A DNA stretch of 64,000 nucleotides, taken from the NCBI RefSeq assembly GCF_024054175.1, contig NZ_JAMXLA010000001.1, forward strand, positions 3,553,150 through 3,617,149, read 5' to 3'. Below the pieces are notes generated by a model. That model saw only the letters and a list, made by a program, of their open reading frames with translations. It did not search any database and was not told the DNA's origin. Position numbers and translations under genes: made by a program. Shown one piece after another: positions 54,295-63,141 of the stretch. This stretch comes from Flavobacterium sp. NRK1. GTDB lineage: Bacteria > Bacteroidota > Bacteroidia > Flavobacteriales > Flavobacteriaceae. Position 1 is the stretch's first letter; each line of letters opens with the position of its first letter.

Positions 54295-57200
54295 TTAAAA
54301 GGTAACATCCAGTCCTAATCCATAATACACCTGCGTAGGATATGCCCTTCCGCTGTTAGCTCCCGAAGGCGTCATATTATTATTAAATTCAGATAATTCC
54401 GGATCAACAAATTTCACTTTAGATAAAGTAAGAAGGTTTTGACCTGATACATACATACGGAATGCTTTGATCCCGATATTTTTTAAAGCATCATCGGGTA
54501 ATGAATAACCAATCTGAAGATTTTTCAACCTTGCATAAGCTCCATCATATAAATACATATCAGAACCTCTCCTAAAATTGTTTGTGTTAGACTGTGTACC
54601 GTTATTAGCTAAACGCGGATATCTTGCATCCGGGTTCTGCGGAGTCCAGTAATCAAGCTGATGTGTGTACATAGTCATACCATAATTATAATGGAAAGGT
54701 TCTACAAGCTCACCGCGAATCATCATTGTTCTCTTACCTACACCCTGCATAAAGATACTTAAATCAAATCCTTTATATTCAACATTATAGGTAAATCCAA
54801 AAGTATATCTAGGGAATGGATTTCCGAAAACAAACTTATCGTTATCATCAATTTTTCCATCTTTATTAAGGTCAACATAACGGTTGTCTCCAGGTTGTAC
54901 ATTTACACCTACAGGTACAGCAGCTCCCTGTATTTCATCCCAGCTCTGAAAATATCCATCTCTTTTTAAACCTACATAAGAATTATATGGCAAGCCTTCA
55001 CGCAATAATACCTGCATTTCCTCTACACCTGTGAGTCGCTCCTGCCCGTTGTTAAAGTCAAGCACTTTGTTTTTAGAGTCTCCAAAAGTAACAGTTAAAC
55101 TGTGGTTGAACAATTTACCTGAATGCCTGTATGTCGCACTAACTTCCCATCCTCTGTTACCTAATTTACCGGCATTATAATCGGGAAGATCCGTACCAAA
55201 CACTCCCGGAACCTGTGGCGGAAGTAAAATGTCCCTGGTCACTTTGTCAAAATAATCAAATGAAAGGCCAAGAGCACCTTTAAAGAAATCGGCTTCAAGT
55301 CCTACATTAAATGTTGCAGCTTTTTCCCATTGAAGATCCGGATTTGCAAACTTGAACCCCCCTCCGCTGACAGCCTTATTATCGTAACCATAAGCATTTG
55401 CAAAAGAATTATAAGTAGTCTGATATTGAAAATCTCCAACATTCTGATTACCTAAAATACCGTAAGATGACTTCAACTTAAGATTACCAACATTACTGCT
55501 GTACCATTGCATAAAATCTTCTTGGGTAAGAGCATATCCTACAGTTACAGAAGGAAAGAACCCCCATCTGTTTCCATCCCTGAATTTTGATGAACCATCG
55601 TATCTGAAACTGAATTCAGCAAAATATTTATCCCTGAAATCATAAGTAGCACGTCCAAACACTGAGTTTAAACTATTTTTGGAAGGGCTGCTGTTTATGT
55701 CACGCCCACTTACATTAGAGTTATAAGATAACGGATCAATAATGGTTTCACTAGTACTAGTACCCAAATCGGTATCTGTGAACTTTTTGTAAATACCGGT
55801 ACCTCTTCCCTGATGACTTTCGTTTGAAACACCAAGTAAAGCTCCTACAGTGTGATTTTGAGCAAATACTTTATTGAATTCGAGCATAAACTGTAAATTC
55901 AGGTCAAGGCTCTTATAGTTTTCGTCGTTAGTGTTTCTGTCTGCTCCATATACACCCTGTGGTGAAAATTGAACCTCTTTTGTTCTGGAATATAATGAAT
56001 TAGACCATAGTCTTCCACCAAATACACCTTTAGCCTTTAAATAGTCCGTTAATTTTAACTCTGCATTTAATGTTCCGAAAACATCGTCATTATCGTATTT
56101 TCTAAAGCCGCCTTTTTCTAAAACTCCAAGAGAATTAAACTGCTGAAGCACGTCATTCGTTAAATAATTTCCATTTTCATCTTTCTGCCTGTAATATAAT
56201 GGTACCCTGAAAGCATCTACCATTAAAGTTCCCGTACTTGAAGAATGGTCTGTCATTTTTTGCTTCGCATAGGCTAAGGTAGAAGTTAGTTTAAATTTAC
56301 CATATTCATTAGTTAGGTTAATTCTGTAATTATAACGTTCCATACCTTTTGACGGACCAACAAACACACTCCTCTGATCAACATAACCCATTGATACTAA
56401 ATAAGTAGAATTTTCAGTACCTCCGGAAATAGAAAAATTATGATTCTCCTGAAGAGCAGGTTTAACTATTTCTTCAGCAAACCATTCAGTATCTCCGTTT
56501 GCTTTTATTTGTGCAATCTGTTCCGGAGTAAATACGGCTGTAGTTTCGCCTGAATTGAAAGCTGCTTCATTTCTCAACATTGCATTTTCATATCCATGAA
56601 CCGGTTTTGTAAAAAAGTGAGGATTGTTATATCCAACCAATGTATTGTACTGCACAGTCATCGGGCTGTTTTTTCTTCCCTTTTTGGTAGTAATAAGTAT
56701 AACACCATTACTTGCCCTCGATCCGTAAATAGCCGCACTACCGGCATCTTTTAGTACAGAAACCGTATCAATATCGGATGGATTAAGTGAATTGATATCA
56801 CCTCCGACAATACCATCAATTACAACCAACGGACTATTATTACCTAAGGTACCTATACCCCTTATATTAATATTTAAACCGGCTCCCGGCTCGCTATTAG
56901 TCTGTTGAATTGTTAAGCTTGGTGATTTCCCCTGAAGAGCCTGTGTAGTATTTACATTCGCCCTACCCTTAAAAGCTCCGCTGTTAACCTGGTCTATTGC
57001 ACCAATAACTTTGGTTTTTTTCTGGGTACCGTACCCTACAACCACAACCTCTTCAAGTGTAGTTACATCATCCTGCATTACAACATTCATACTCGTTGTG
57101 TTATTAACAGGTCTTTCAACTGTTTTCATACCTATATATGAAAACACAAGTACAGATTGAGATGAAGCCACTTTAATTGAAAAATCACCATCAAGATCTG

Positions 57201-57456
57201 TTTGTACAGAATTAGACGTTCCTTTTTCAATTATCGAAACCCCGGGCAAGGTTGCTCCGGTATTGTCAGTAACCTTACCTGTTATGGTTACTGATTGGCC
57301 TGTAATAGTAGTAGCCTGATTTTGGGCCATGCTGCTATTTACGCAAAAAAACAGAGGAATAAGATATAATAAACTATGCCTGCTTAAACTCAGCCCGCAT
57401 ACTTTTATTACATCTCTCCATAGACGCAAATTTTTAAAAGTAGTTTTGTTTTTCAT
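54295..57456 (-). CDS. SusC/RagA-family TonB-dependent transporter
   Basis: 1053 residues. The signal region ends near FCVNSSMAQNQ, the carboxypeptidase-like domain is at about 55-135 (GKVTDNTGATLPGVSIIEKG), then the TonB box region EEVVVVGYGTQKK, the plug (VVIDGIVGGDINSLNPSDID) and the barrel ending VYYGLGLDVTF. There is no STN domain, so regulation is not by FecR but probably by the LacI gene next door. It imports mannan oligosaccharides with its SusD. Confidence 0.95.
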   Translation of the reverse strand: MKNKTTFKNLRLWRDVIKVCGLSLSRHSLLYLIPLFFCVNSSMAQNQATTITGQSVTITGKVTDNTGATLPGVSIIEKGTSNSVQTDLDGDFSIKVASSQSVLVFSYIGMKTVERPVNNTTSMNVVMQDDVTTLEEVVVVGYGTQKKTKVIGAIDQVNSGAFKGRANVNTTQALQGKSPSLTIQQTNSEPGAGLNINIRGIGTLGNNSPLVVIDGIVGGDINSLNPSDIDTVSVLKDAGSAAIYGSRASNGVILITTKKGRKNSPMTVQYNTLVGYNNPHFFTKPVHGYENAMLRNEAAFNSGETTAVFTPEQIAQIKANGDTEWFAEEIVKPALQENHNFSISGGTENSTYLVSMGYVDQRSVFVGPSKGMERYNYRINLTNEYGKFKLTSTLAYAKQKMTDHSSSTGTLMVDAFRVPLYYRQKDENGNYLTNDVLQQFNSLGVLEKGGFRKYDNDDVFGTLNAELKLTDYLKAKGVFGGRLWSNSLYSRTKEVQFSPQGVYGADRNTNDENYKSLDLNLQFMLEFNKVFAQNHTVGALLGVSNESHQGRGTGIYKKFTDTDLGTSTSETIIDPLSYNSNVSGRDINSSPSKNSLNSVFGRATYDFRDKYFAEFSFRYDGSSKFRDGNRWGFFPSVTVGYALTQEDFMQWYSSNVGNLKLKSSYGILGNQNVGDFQYQTTYNSFANAYGYDNKAVSGGGFKFANPDLQWEKAATFNVGLEADFFKGALGLSFDYFDKVTRDILLPPQVPGVFGTDLPDYNAGKLGNRGWEVSATYRHSGKLFNHSLTVTFGDSKNKVLDFNNGQERLTGVEEMQVLLREGLPYNSYVGLKRDGYFQSWDEIQGAAVPVGVNVQPGDNRYVDLNKDGKIDDNDKFVFGNPFPRYTFGFTYNVEYKGFDLSIFMQGVGKRTMMIRGELVEPFHYNYGMTMYTHQLDYWTPQNPDARYPRLANNGTQSNTNNFRRGSDMYLYDGAYARLKNLQIGYSLPDDALKNIGIKAFRMYVSGQNLLTLSKVKFVDPELSEFNNNMTPSGANSGRAYPTQVYYGLGLDVTF

Positions 57457-57496
57457 TAAGTTGGTTATTTTGGGATAATTAAATAAGTCATATTGA

Positions 57497-57519
57497 CAAA
57501 TGTACTAAATCGTTTTAGT
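57497..57519 (-). promoter_or_regulatory. susC promoter with overlapping LacI-type operator
   Basis: The minus strand reads TACATTTG at 57504-57497 (TAnnTTTG match), 41 bp before the susC start. Directly upstream, 57504-57519 is ACTAAATCGTTTTAGT, a 16-bp palindrome with one mismatched pair and a central CG, the typical LacI-family operator form. It fills the space between the -7 and -33 boxes, where a repressor would block polymerase. Confidence 0.65.
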
Positions 57520-57667
57520 AAAAAAAATGTTTTTTCTCCACTCATAAATTTAATGTTAATTTATCATTTTATAGTTAAAAAAGATATAGTAAAATGAGAA
57601 TTAGATAGCTGTTATTTAATTTTTAATTAAAATAACATAATAGTTTTAATCAAAAATAGCTATTTCT

Positions 57668-57676
57668 TAAATCGTT
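57668..57676. promoter_or_regulatory. Second TAAATCGTT motif, possible auxiliary LacI site
   Basis: The same 9-mer as in the susC operator (57506-57514), 162 bp upstream of it. The palindrome is poor here, so it may be a half-site. Confidence 0.3.
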
Positions 57677-57766
57677 AAACCAAAAAAATAAGTAAGAAAA
57701 AAACTATGTTTTATTTTTTTAACGACTAAAAAACGTCAAATTCATTCAAACGTTGTAGTAAGAACT

Positions 57767-58804
57767 TTAACTAATAAATGATTTGGCTTTTGAAGATTCT
57801 CTTATTTTCAATTCTGTTTTAAGAATAATTTTTTTAGGTGAATCTTTAACATCTTTTTTCTTTAAAAGGTCAAGCATTAACTCCATCAGTTCTGCACCGA
57901 TTTCCCATAATGGTTGCGATACAGCTGTAATTGTAGGACTAAATATCCCAAAAAGATCATTGTCGTCAAAAGTAACTATACCAAAATCATTAATTAACAA
58001 AGGAGTGTCTTTCTTAAATATATCCAGCCCGATAAGAGTAAGATAGTTAGTTGCAAAAAAAACCGCATCAAGTTTGCTGGATGCTTTAACAAAATCCATT
58101 ATATGCCTTTTACCTTCCTCAGTTCCTGTTTTATTATATGGTATAAATAAAACATTAGAAGTTAAATTATTATCTGCAATCGCCCTTTCGTAACCGGCTA
58201 AACGATCCTGCATCTGCGTTTGTTTAGTATCAGTAGTAATAAAAGCAATATTTCTATAATTATTATCTATCAGATGTTTAGTAGCACAGTAGGATGCATC
58301 TTCGTTATCTATAATAACTATGTTGCTGTCAAGTCCCGCAAAATACCTGTCTAATAATACTACAGGAATATTTTCATCAATAAGTTTTTCAATTGTATTT
58401 TCTATACCAGGCGACGGAACAATTATAAAACCGTCTACCTGTCTGAAATTAAAAAGATCAATTAATTCAATAGATTTCTCATCATTATTTTCATTACTGC
58501 AAAAAATCACTTTATAGCCTTTTTCATAGGCAATATCTTCAATGATGCGCGCAAGTTTAGCAAAAAAACTATTAGATATATCCTCGACCATAAAAACTAA
58601 AATTTTAGATTTTCCGGTACGAAGGCTTTGCGCTATCTGATTGGGCTTATAATTTATTTCAGAAATATAATCCAATACTTTCTGGGTAAGCTCTTTAGAA
58701 ATATGTTTTTCTTTAGCCTTTCCATTTAATACAAAAGAAACCGTAGTAACAGAAATATTTAATGCTTCTGCTATATTTTTAATAGATACTCGCTTCTTTT
58801 TCAT
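57767..58804 (-). CDS. LacI-family transcriptional regulator of the mannan locus
   Basis: 345 residues. Helix-turn-helix and hinge 1-60 (VSIKNIAEALNISVTTVSFV; SEINYKPNQIAQSLRTGKSK), then a periplasmic-binding-protein-like sensor domain (VDGFIIVPSPG; DRLAGYERAIADNNL; FGIVTFDDNDLFGIFSPTIT). It lies immediately upstream of susC on the same strand, with a CG-centred palindrome in the susC promoter. It probably represses the mannan operon until a mannose-type sugar binds. The ligand is inferred. Confidence 0.93.
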   Translation of the reverse strand: MKKKRVSIKNIAEALNISVTTVSFVLNGKAKEKHISKELTQKVLDYISEINYKPNQIAQSLRTGKSKILVFMVEDISNSFFAKLARIIEDIAYEKGYKVIFCSNENNDEKSIELIDLFNFRQVDGFIIVPSPGIENTIEKLIDENIPVVLLDRYFAGLDSNIVIIDNEDASYCATKHLIDNNYRNIAFITTDTKQTQMQDRLAGYERAIADNNLTSNVLFIPYNKTGTEEGKRHIMDFVKASSKLDAVFFATNYLTLIGLDIFKKDTPLLINDFGIVTFDDNDLFGIFSPTITAVSQPLWEIGAELMELMLDLLKKKDVKDSPKKIILKTELKIRESSKAKSFIS

Positions 58805-58883
58805 TAGAAATAAAGGTGCAATTAAGTGAGGTGATTATAAAAAACTATATAATTTATTGAGAAAAATATCGTTAATTGGAGTC

Positions 58884-58891
58884 CAAAGATA
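58884..58891 (-). promoter_or_regulatory. Putative -7 promoter element of the LacI gene
   Basis: The minus strand reads TATCTTTG, a full TAnnTTTG match, about 80 bp before the start at 58804. Confidence 0.5.
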
Positions 58892-59062
58892 ATAAAAGAT
58901 ATTTTATCGATTAGATTTTTGACAATTCCATATTAATTTGTTGATCAAAAACACAAAATAACGCTATTTTTTTTCAACTAACATTATCTCTTATAAAGGA
59001 CTGTTTTAAAATTTAACTTAAAATTTCACACTCCGTAAATAGCTTTTAAAACAACTTTACAC

Positions 59063-59070
59063 TAACTTTG
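59063..59070 (+). promoter_or_regulatory. Putative -7 promoter element of the aconitase gene
   Basis: TAACTTTG, a full TAnnTTTG match; the leader to the ATG at 59206 would be about 130 bases, long enough to hold control elements, although no fold was recognised. Confidence 0.45.
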
Positions 59071-59205
59071 AGTAAGACTAATCTTTCTAATAATCAAACA
59101 CATAAATCTTCTTTATTGTTTTTCAAGAATATGTAAAGTTCATTTATAACATTTTGAGGCAAATCCATTTTGCGTTATTTTCTAAAAACTAACAACATTT
59201 TTATT

Positions 59206-61980
59206 ATGAGTAATGACATTTATCAAATCAAAAAGTTATTAAACACTAAAAATGGCACTTTTACCTATTATAGCCTTCCCGAAATGCAAAAGCAGGGATA
59301 TAATATTGAAAAGATGCCTTTTTCAATTAGAATTCTATTAGAAAATGTCCTGCGTAATTATGATGATTTTGCAATCACCAAAGAAAATATAGAAACACTT
59401 TTAAACTGGCAGCCAAAAGCGTCAGATAAAGATATTCCGTTTAAGCCGGCCCGTGTGCTCATGCAGGATTTTACAGGTGTGCCTGCTGTTGTAGATATAG
59501 CATCACTGAGATCTGAAATAGCCCGTAAAGGCAAAAATCCTGATGAAATAAATCCGCTTATACCTGTAGATCTGGTTATAGACCACTCTGTACAGGTTGA
59601 CTATTTTGGTACAGAATATGCCTATAAGCGTAATATGGATGAAGAATATAAGCGTAATGAAGAACGCTATGAATTTCTAAAATGGGCACAGAATTCTTTT
59701 AGTAATTTTAGTGTTGTTCCGCCGGGTATGGGCATATGCCACCAGGTTAATCTTGAATATCTTTCCAAAGGAGTTATTGAGCGGAATGGTGAAGTATTCC
59801 CTGATACATTAGTAGGAACTGATAGCCACACACCAATGGTAAACGGCATTGGGGTTGTAGCATGGGGCGTTGGAGGAATTGAAGCAGAAGCCGCAATTCT
59901 AGGACAGCCTATTTATTTTATAATGCCGGAAGTTATAGGCCTTAAGCTAACGGGAAAAATACCCGTTGGATCTACCGCAACTGATATGGTACTTACCATT
60001 GCAGAAAAGCTCAGAAAGTATGGCGTAGTAGGCAAATTTGTGGAAGTATTCGGTTCCGGCCTTGATAATCTTTCCGTACCTGACAGAGCCACAATTGGCA
60101 ATATGTCTCCTGAATTTGGCTGTACTGTTACTTACTTTCCTATAGACGATAAAACGTTAGAATATATGCGCCTCACAAACCGGTCTGAAGAACAGGTTAA
60201 ACTTGTAGAGGATTATTGTAAATCTAACTTATTATGGCGAACAGGAGACGAGTCAATTAAATATACCGATGTTCTGGAACTTGACCTTTCTACTATAGAA
60301 CCTACTGTTTCAGGGCCTAAAAGGCCGCAGGATAAAATACTGCTAAAAAATTTCCCTTCTACCTTCATAGATCTTCTGCATAAAAATTTTGGAAGAAAAT
60401 ATACTAAACCACAAGATCAGATGACGCGCTGGTTTGCAGAAGGCGGAAGCACTCAGCCAACATCGGCCGAACCTCCAATGCCACCGGAAACAAAAATTGA
60501 GGAAAAGGTAGAAGATGGGATGAAACGTGTTGCCGTTACTATAGGATCAGAGCAATTTATGCTTTCAGATGGTTCAATTGTAATTGCCGCAATTACTTCA
60601 TGTACTAATACTTCTAACCCTTTTGTTATGATTGGTGCCGGACTGGTAGCCAGAAAAGCAAGAGAACGCGGACTGGATGTAAAACCCTGGGTAAAAACAT
60701 CATTAGCTCCGGGTTCAAAAGTAGTAACCGATTATTTGGTTAAAGCTGATTTACTTGATGATCTGGAAGCTATGAAATTCCATTTAGTAGGTTATGGCTG
60801 TACATCCTGTATAGGCAATTCAGGGCCTCTCCCAGCTCATATATCCAAAGCTGTAGATGAGCATGAATTGGTAGTAGCATCGGTTCTGTCAGGAAACAGA
60901 AATTTTGAAGCCAGGATACATCCAAAAATTAAAATGAATTTTTTAATGTCGCCAATGCTGGTCGTTGCTTATGCACTTGCAGGGAGGGTGGATTTAGACC
61001 TTATAAATGATCCTATTAGCTATGACCCCAACCAACAACCTGTTTATTTGAAAGACATTTGGCCCACAGATGATGAAATCAATGAGATATTGCACTCGGT
61101 ACTTTCCCCTTCACAATTTAAAGACAGTTACGGAACTATATTTGATGGTAACGAAATTTGGCAAAACCTTGAAATACCTGATGAAAAGATTTATGTTTGG
61201 GATGAAAAATCTACCTATATAAAAGAGGCTCCCTTCTTTAAAAATTTATCTGATAACCCTGAACCTTTAAAAGATATTGAAAATGCCAATGTACTATTAG
61301 CATTAGGAGACAGTATAACTACAGATCATATCTCTCCTGCAGGATCATTTAGCGAATCTTCATCTGCAGGTGAATATCTTATAAGCAGAGGTGTTAAAAA
61401 AGAGGATTTTAATTCCTATGGCTCACGTCGTGGCCAGGATGAAGTAATGATAAGAGGAACATTTGCAAATGTGCGCATAAAAAATAAGCTGGCAAATAAA
61501 GAAGGTGGTTATACTAAATATTTACCCACAGGTGATGAAATGACTATTTATGATGCATCCGTTAAATATAAAGAAGCCAAAACACCTTTAATAATTCTTG
61601 CCGGCAAAGAATATGGGAGTGGATCATCGAGAGACTGGGCAGCCAAAGGAACTTTCTTATTAGGGGTTAAAGCCGTACTTGCGGAGAGTTATGAGAGAAT
61701 TCACCGTAGTAATCTTGTAGGTATGGGTGTACTTCCCCTGCAATATAAAGATGGCGATAATGCAGAGAAACTGGGTTTAACCGGAGAAGAAAAATTTAGT
61801 ATTTATGGCATTGCAAATGATATTAAACCTTTAAAAGAAGTACAAATTACCACAGAGAAAAAAAATGGTGAAAAAATAAACTTTAATGCAATTGCAAGAC
61901 TTGATTCTAAAATAGAAATTGAATATTACCGAAACGAAGGTATACTGCAATATGTGTTAAGACAATTTTTACAGCGATAA
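59206..61980 (+). CDS. acnA: Aconitate hydratase A
   Basis: 924 residues from the ATG at 59206 (MSNDIYQIKKLLNTKNG); an upstream in-frame TTG (59170) only adds a non-conserved stretch. Iron-sulphur ligands are in AITSCTNTSNPFVMIGAG and GYGCTSCIGNSGPLP; VGTDSHTPMVNGIGVVAWGV and the swivel-domain GKEYGSGSSRDWAAKG are typical of the AcnA/IRP type. It converts citrate to isocitrate in the TCA cycle, in the cytosol. It is a single gene, convergent with a patatin-like gene 15 bp away. Confidence 0.96.
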   Translation: MSNDIYQIKKLLNTKNGTFTYYSLPEMQKQGYNIEKMPFSIRILLENVLRNYDDFAITKENIETLLNWQPKASDKDIPFKPARVLMQDFTGVPAVVDIASLRSEIARKGKNPDEINPLIPVDLVIDHSVQVDYFGTEYAYKRNMDEEYKRNEERYEFLKWAQNSFSNFSVVPPGMGICHQVNLEYLSKGVIERNGEVFPDTLVGTDSHTPMVNGIGVVAWGVGGIEAEAAILGQPIYFIMPEVIGLKLTGKIPVGSTATDMVLTIAEKLRKYGVVGKFVEVFGSGLDNLSVPDRATIGNMSPEFGCTVTYFPIDDKTLEYMRLTNRSEEQVKLVEDYCKSNLLWRTGDESIKYTDVLELDLSTIEPTVSGPKRPQDKILLKNFPSTFIDLLHKNFGRKYTKPQDQMTRWFAEGGSTQPTSAEPPMPPETKIEEKVEDGMKRVAVTIGSEQFMLSDGSIVIAAITSCTNTSNPFVMIGAGLVARKARERGLDVKPWVKTSLAPGSKVVTDYLVKADLLDDLEAMKFHLVGYGCTSCIGNSGPLPAHISKAVDEHELVVASVLSGNRNFEARIHPKIKMNFLMSPMLVVAYALAGRVDLDLINDPISYDPNQQPVYLKDIWPTDDEINEILHSVLSPSQFKDSYGTIFDGNEIWQNLEIPDEKIYVWDEKSTYIKEAPFFKNLSDNPEPLKDIENANVLLALGDSITTDHISPAGSFSESSSAGEYLISRGVKKEDFNSYGSRRGQDEVMIRGTFANVRIKNKLANKEGGYTKYLPTGDEMTIYDASVKYKEAKTPLIILAGKEYGSGSSRDWAAKGTFLLGVKAVLAESYERIHRSNLVGMGVLPLQYKDGDNAEKLGLTGEEKFSIYGIANDIKPLKEVQITTEKKNGEKINFNAIARLDSKIEIEYYRNEGILQYVLRQFLQR

Positions 61981-61995
61981 CATTTTCTATAATAT

Positions 61996-62922
61996 TTATC
62001 CCTGGTCTTCTAATGAGGGTGCCGGGGATAAATAATGTTTTTCACTTTCCATATTTTCAAACATTTCGTATCCTTCCTGCCACCATTGAGTCATTTCCTC
62101 GGCATCAAATATAAATGACCTCGTAGTTAATAATCTGTTTATATAATAAAAAGATACCATTACATTACGGTTAGTAGCTTGAAGTTTTGCAATAATAAGA
62201 TCATCAAGTGCAATCTGATTCAGCATAAAGTCATAGGTACGTGCAAATATATCAAGCGCATTACGTAACGGAGGGTTATTATAAACTCCGTCTTTAAGTC
62301 TTAATACAATAACATCAATGGACGATGCACTTTTTTTAATTGCTTCCTGAATAGGTATTAAGTTTCCAAAACCGCCATCGGCATATTCGCTTCCTTCCTT
62401 TTCAAGCAGGCTCATTAATGGAACCATGTTTGCCGATGCCCATATCCAGTCGCAAAAGTCTTCATATCCATAATCATTAGATGATTTATATTCAATTTGC
62501 TGAGTGGTTAAATTTGCTACAGTTACTATTACTTCCTTATTTAGGCTTCTTATTAAATCAAAATCTTCCTTTTTAAAGCTTCTTTTTATTAAATGTCTAA
62601 GGTTAGTGCTATCACCTAATGTTTTCTGTCCTTTTACAAATTGTTTTAGAACTCCTAAATGGTTTATACTTGTCTTTACAACACCATTTTTCTTTTTTAT
62701 CCTAAACGGACAAACAGTAAAAATGTCTTCCTGCTTTATTGTTGTATATATTTTTTTTATCCGTTCTATATCACCTATGGCAAGGAAAGGAACTAACAAA
62801 CTGCCTGTAGAGGTGCCAACAAAAAGTTGATAATTTTTCTTAGATATTTTTATAAGGTATTCAGAAACGCCTCCCGCAAATGCTCCTTTGCTTCCGCCCC
62901 CTGATATCACTAATGCATCCAT
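61996..62922 (-). CDS. Patatin-like phospholipase family protein
   Basis: 308 residues, no signal peptide. Oxyanion loop SGGGSKGAFAGGV, nucleophile S38 in FVGTSTGSLLVP, and catalytic D182 in YADGGFGNLIPIQ complete the Ser-Asp dyad. It probably hydrolyses acyl groups from lipids in the cytosol or at the inner membrane; the substrate is unknown. It stands alone, convergent with aconitase. Confidence 0.92.
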   Translation of the reverse strand: MDALVISGGGSKGAFAGGVSEYLIKISKKNYQLFVGTSTGSLLVPFLAIGDIERIKKIYTTIKQEDIFTVCPFRIKKKNGVVKTSINHLGVLKQFVKGQKTLGDSTNLRHLIKRSFKKEDFDLIRSLNKEVIVTVANLTTQQIEYKSSNDYGYEDFCDWIWASANMVPLMSLLEKEGSEYADGGFGNLIPIQEAIKKSASSIDVIVLRLKDGVYNNPPLRNALDIFARTYDFMLNQIALDDLIIAKLQATNRNVMVSFYYINRLLTTRSFIFDAEEMTQWWQEGYEMFENMESEKHYLSPAPSLEDQG

Positions 62923-63090
62923 ATATGTTCAATAATTTATATTCGATTTTGGCATTTAATAACTTAATGTAATTCTATAAATATAAATAATTCTATCCAC
63001 AAGACTTTAAATTATATATGAAGTATTAAATATTATTCTATAATTCAATTAAATACAATACCACCATATTGGACATAACTATTAATATAA

Positions 63091-63128
63091 AAAAAAACAG
63101 GCAGCCAATTGGCTGCCCGGTTTTTTTT
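63091..63128 (-). terminator. Terminator after the T9SS type B surface protein
   Basis: GGCAGCC (63100-63106) and GGCTGCC (63111-63117) form a perfect 7-bp stem around AATT, with a long A-run on the left (T-run on the minus strand) and eight T on the right. It is placed 25 bp after the stop of the gene read from the right. Confidence 0.88.
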
Positions 63129-63141
63129 ATGGATTCACTTC

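Larger units (their letters stand above)
57457..57766. other. 310-bp gap between the LacI gene and susC
   Basis: AT-rich. It contains the susC promoter and operator (57497-57519), a second TAAATCGTT motif (57668-57676), several other CGTT motifs, and an imperfect inverted repeat GTTATTTAATT (57611-57621) with AATTAAAATAAC (57625-57636) that may end the LacI transcript. No ORF or RNA gene seen. Confidence 0.55.
58805..59205. other. 401-bp gap between divergent LacI and aconitase genes
   Basis: Contains a -7 element for each gene (listed separately). The palindrome ATCGAT occurs near 58916. No RNA gene or ORF is supported; the in-frame TTG at 59170 is not accepted as the aconitase start. Confidence 0.5.

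Noticed and set aside
59170..59205. Longer aconitase from a TTG start
   Set aside because: Adds a non-conserved hydrophobic stretch; the ATG at 59206 begins the normal family N-terminus.
61995..62042. Inverted repeat TTTATCCC / GGGATAAA at the aconitase-patatin junction
   Set aside because: Long loop, no T-run, and it lies within the patatin coding region; probably chance.
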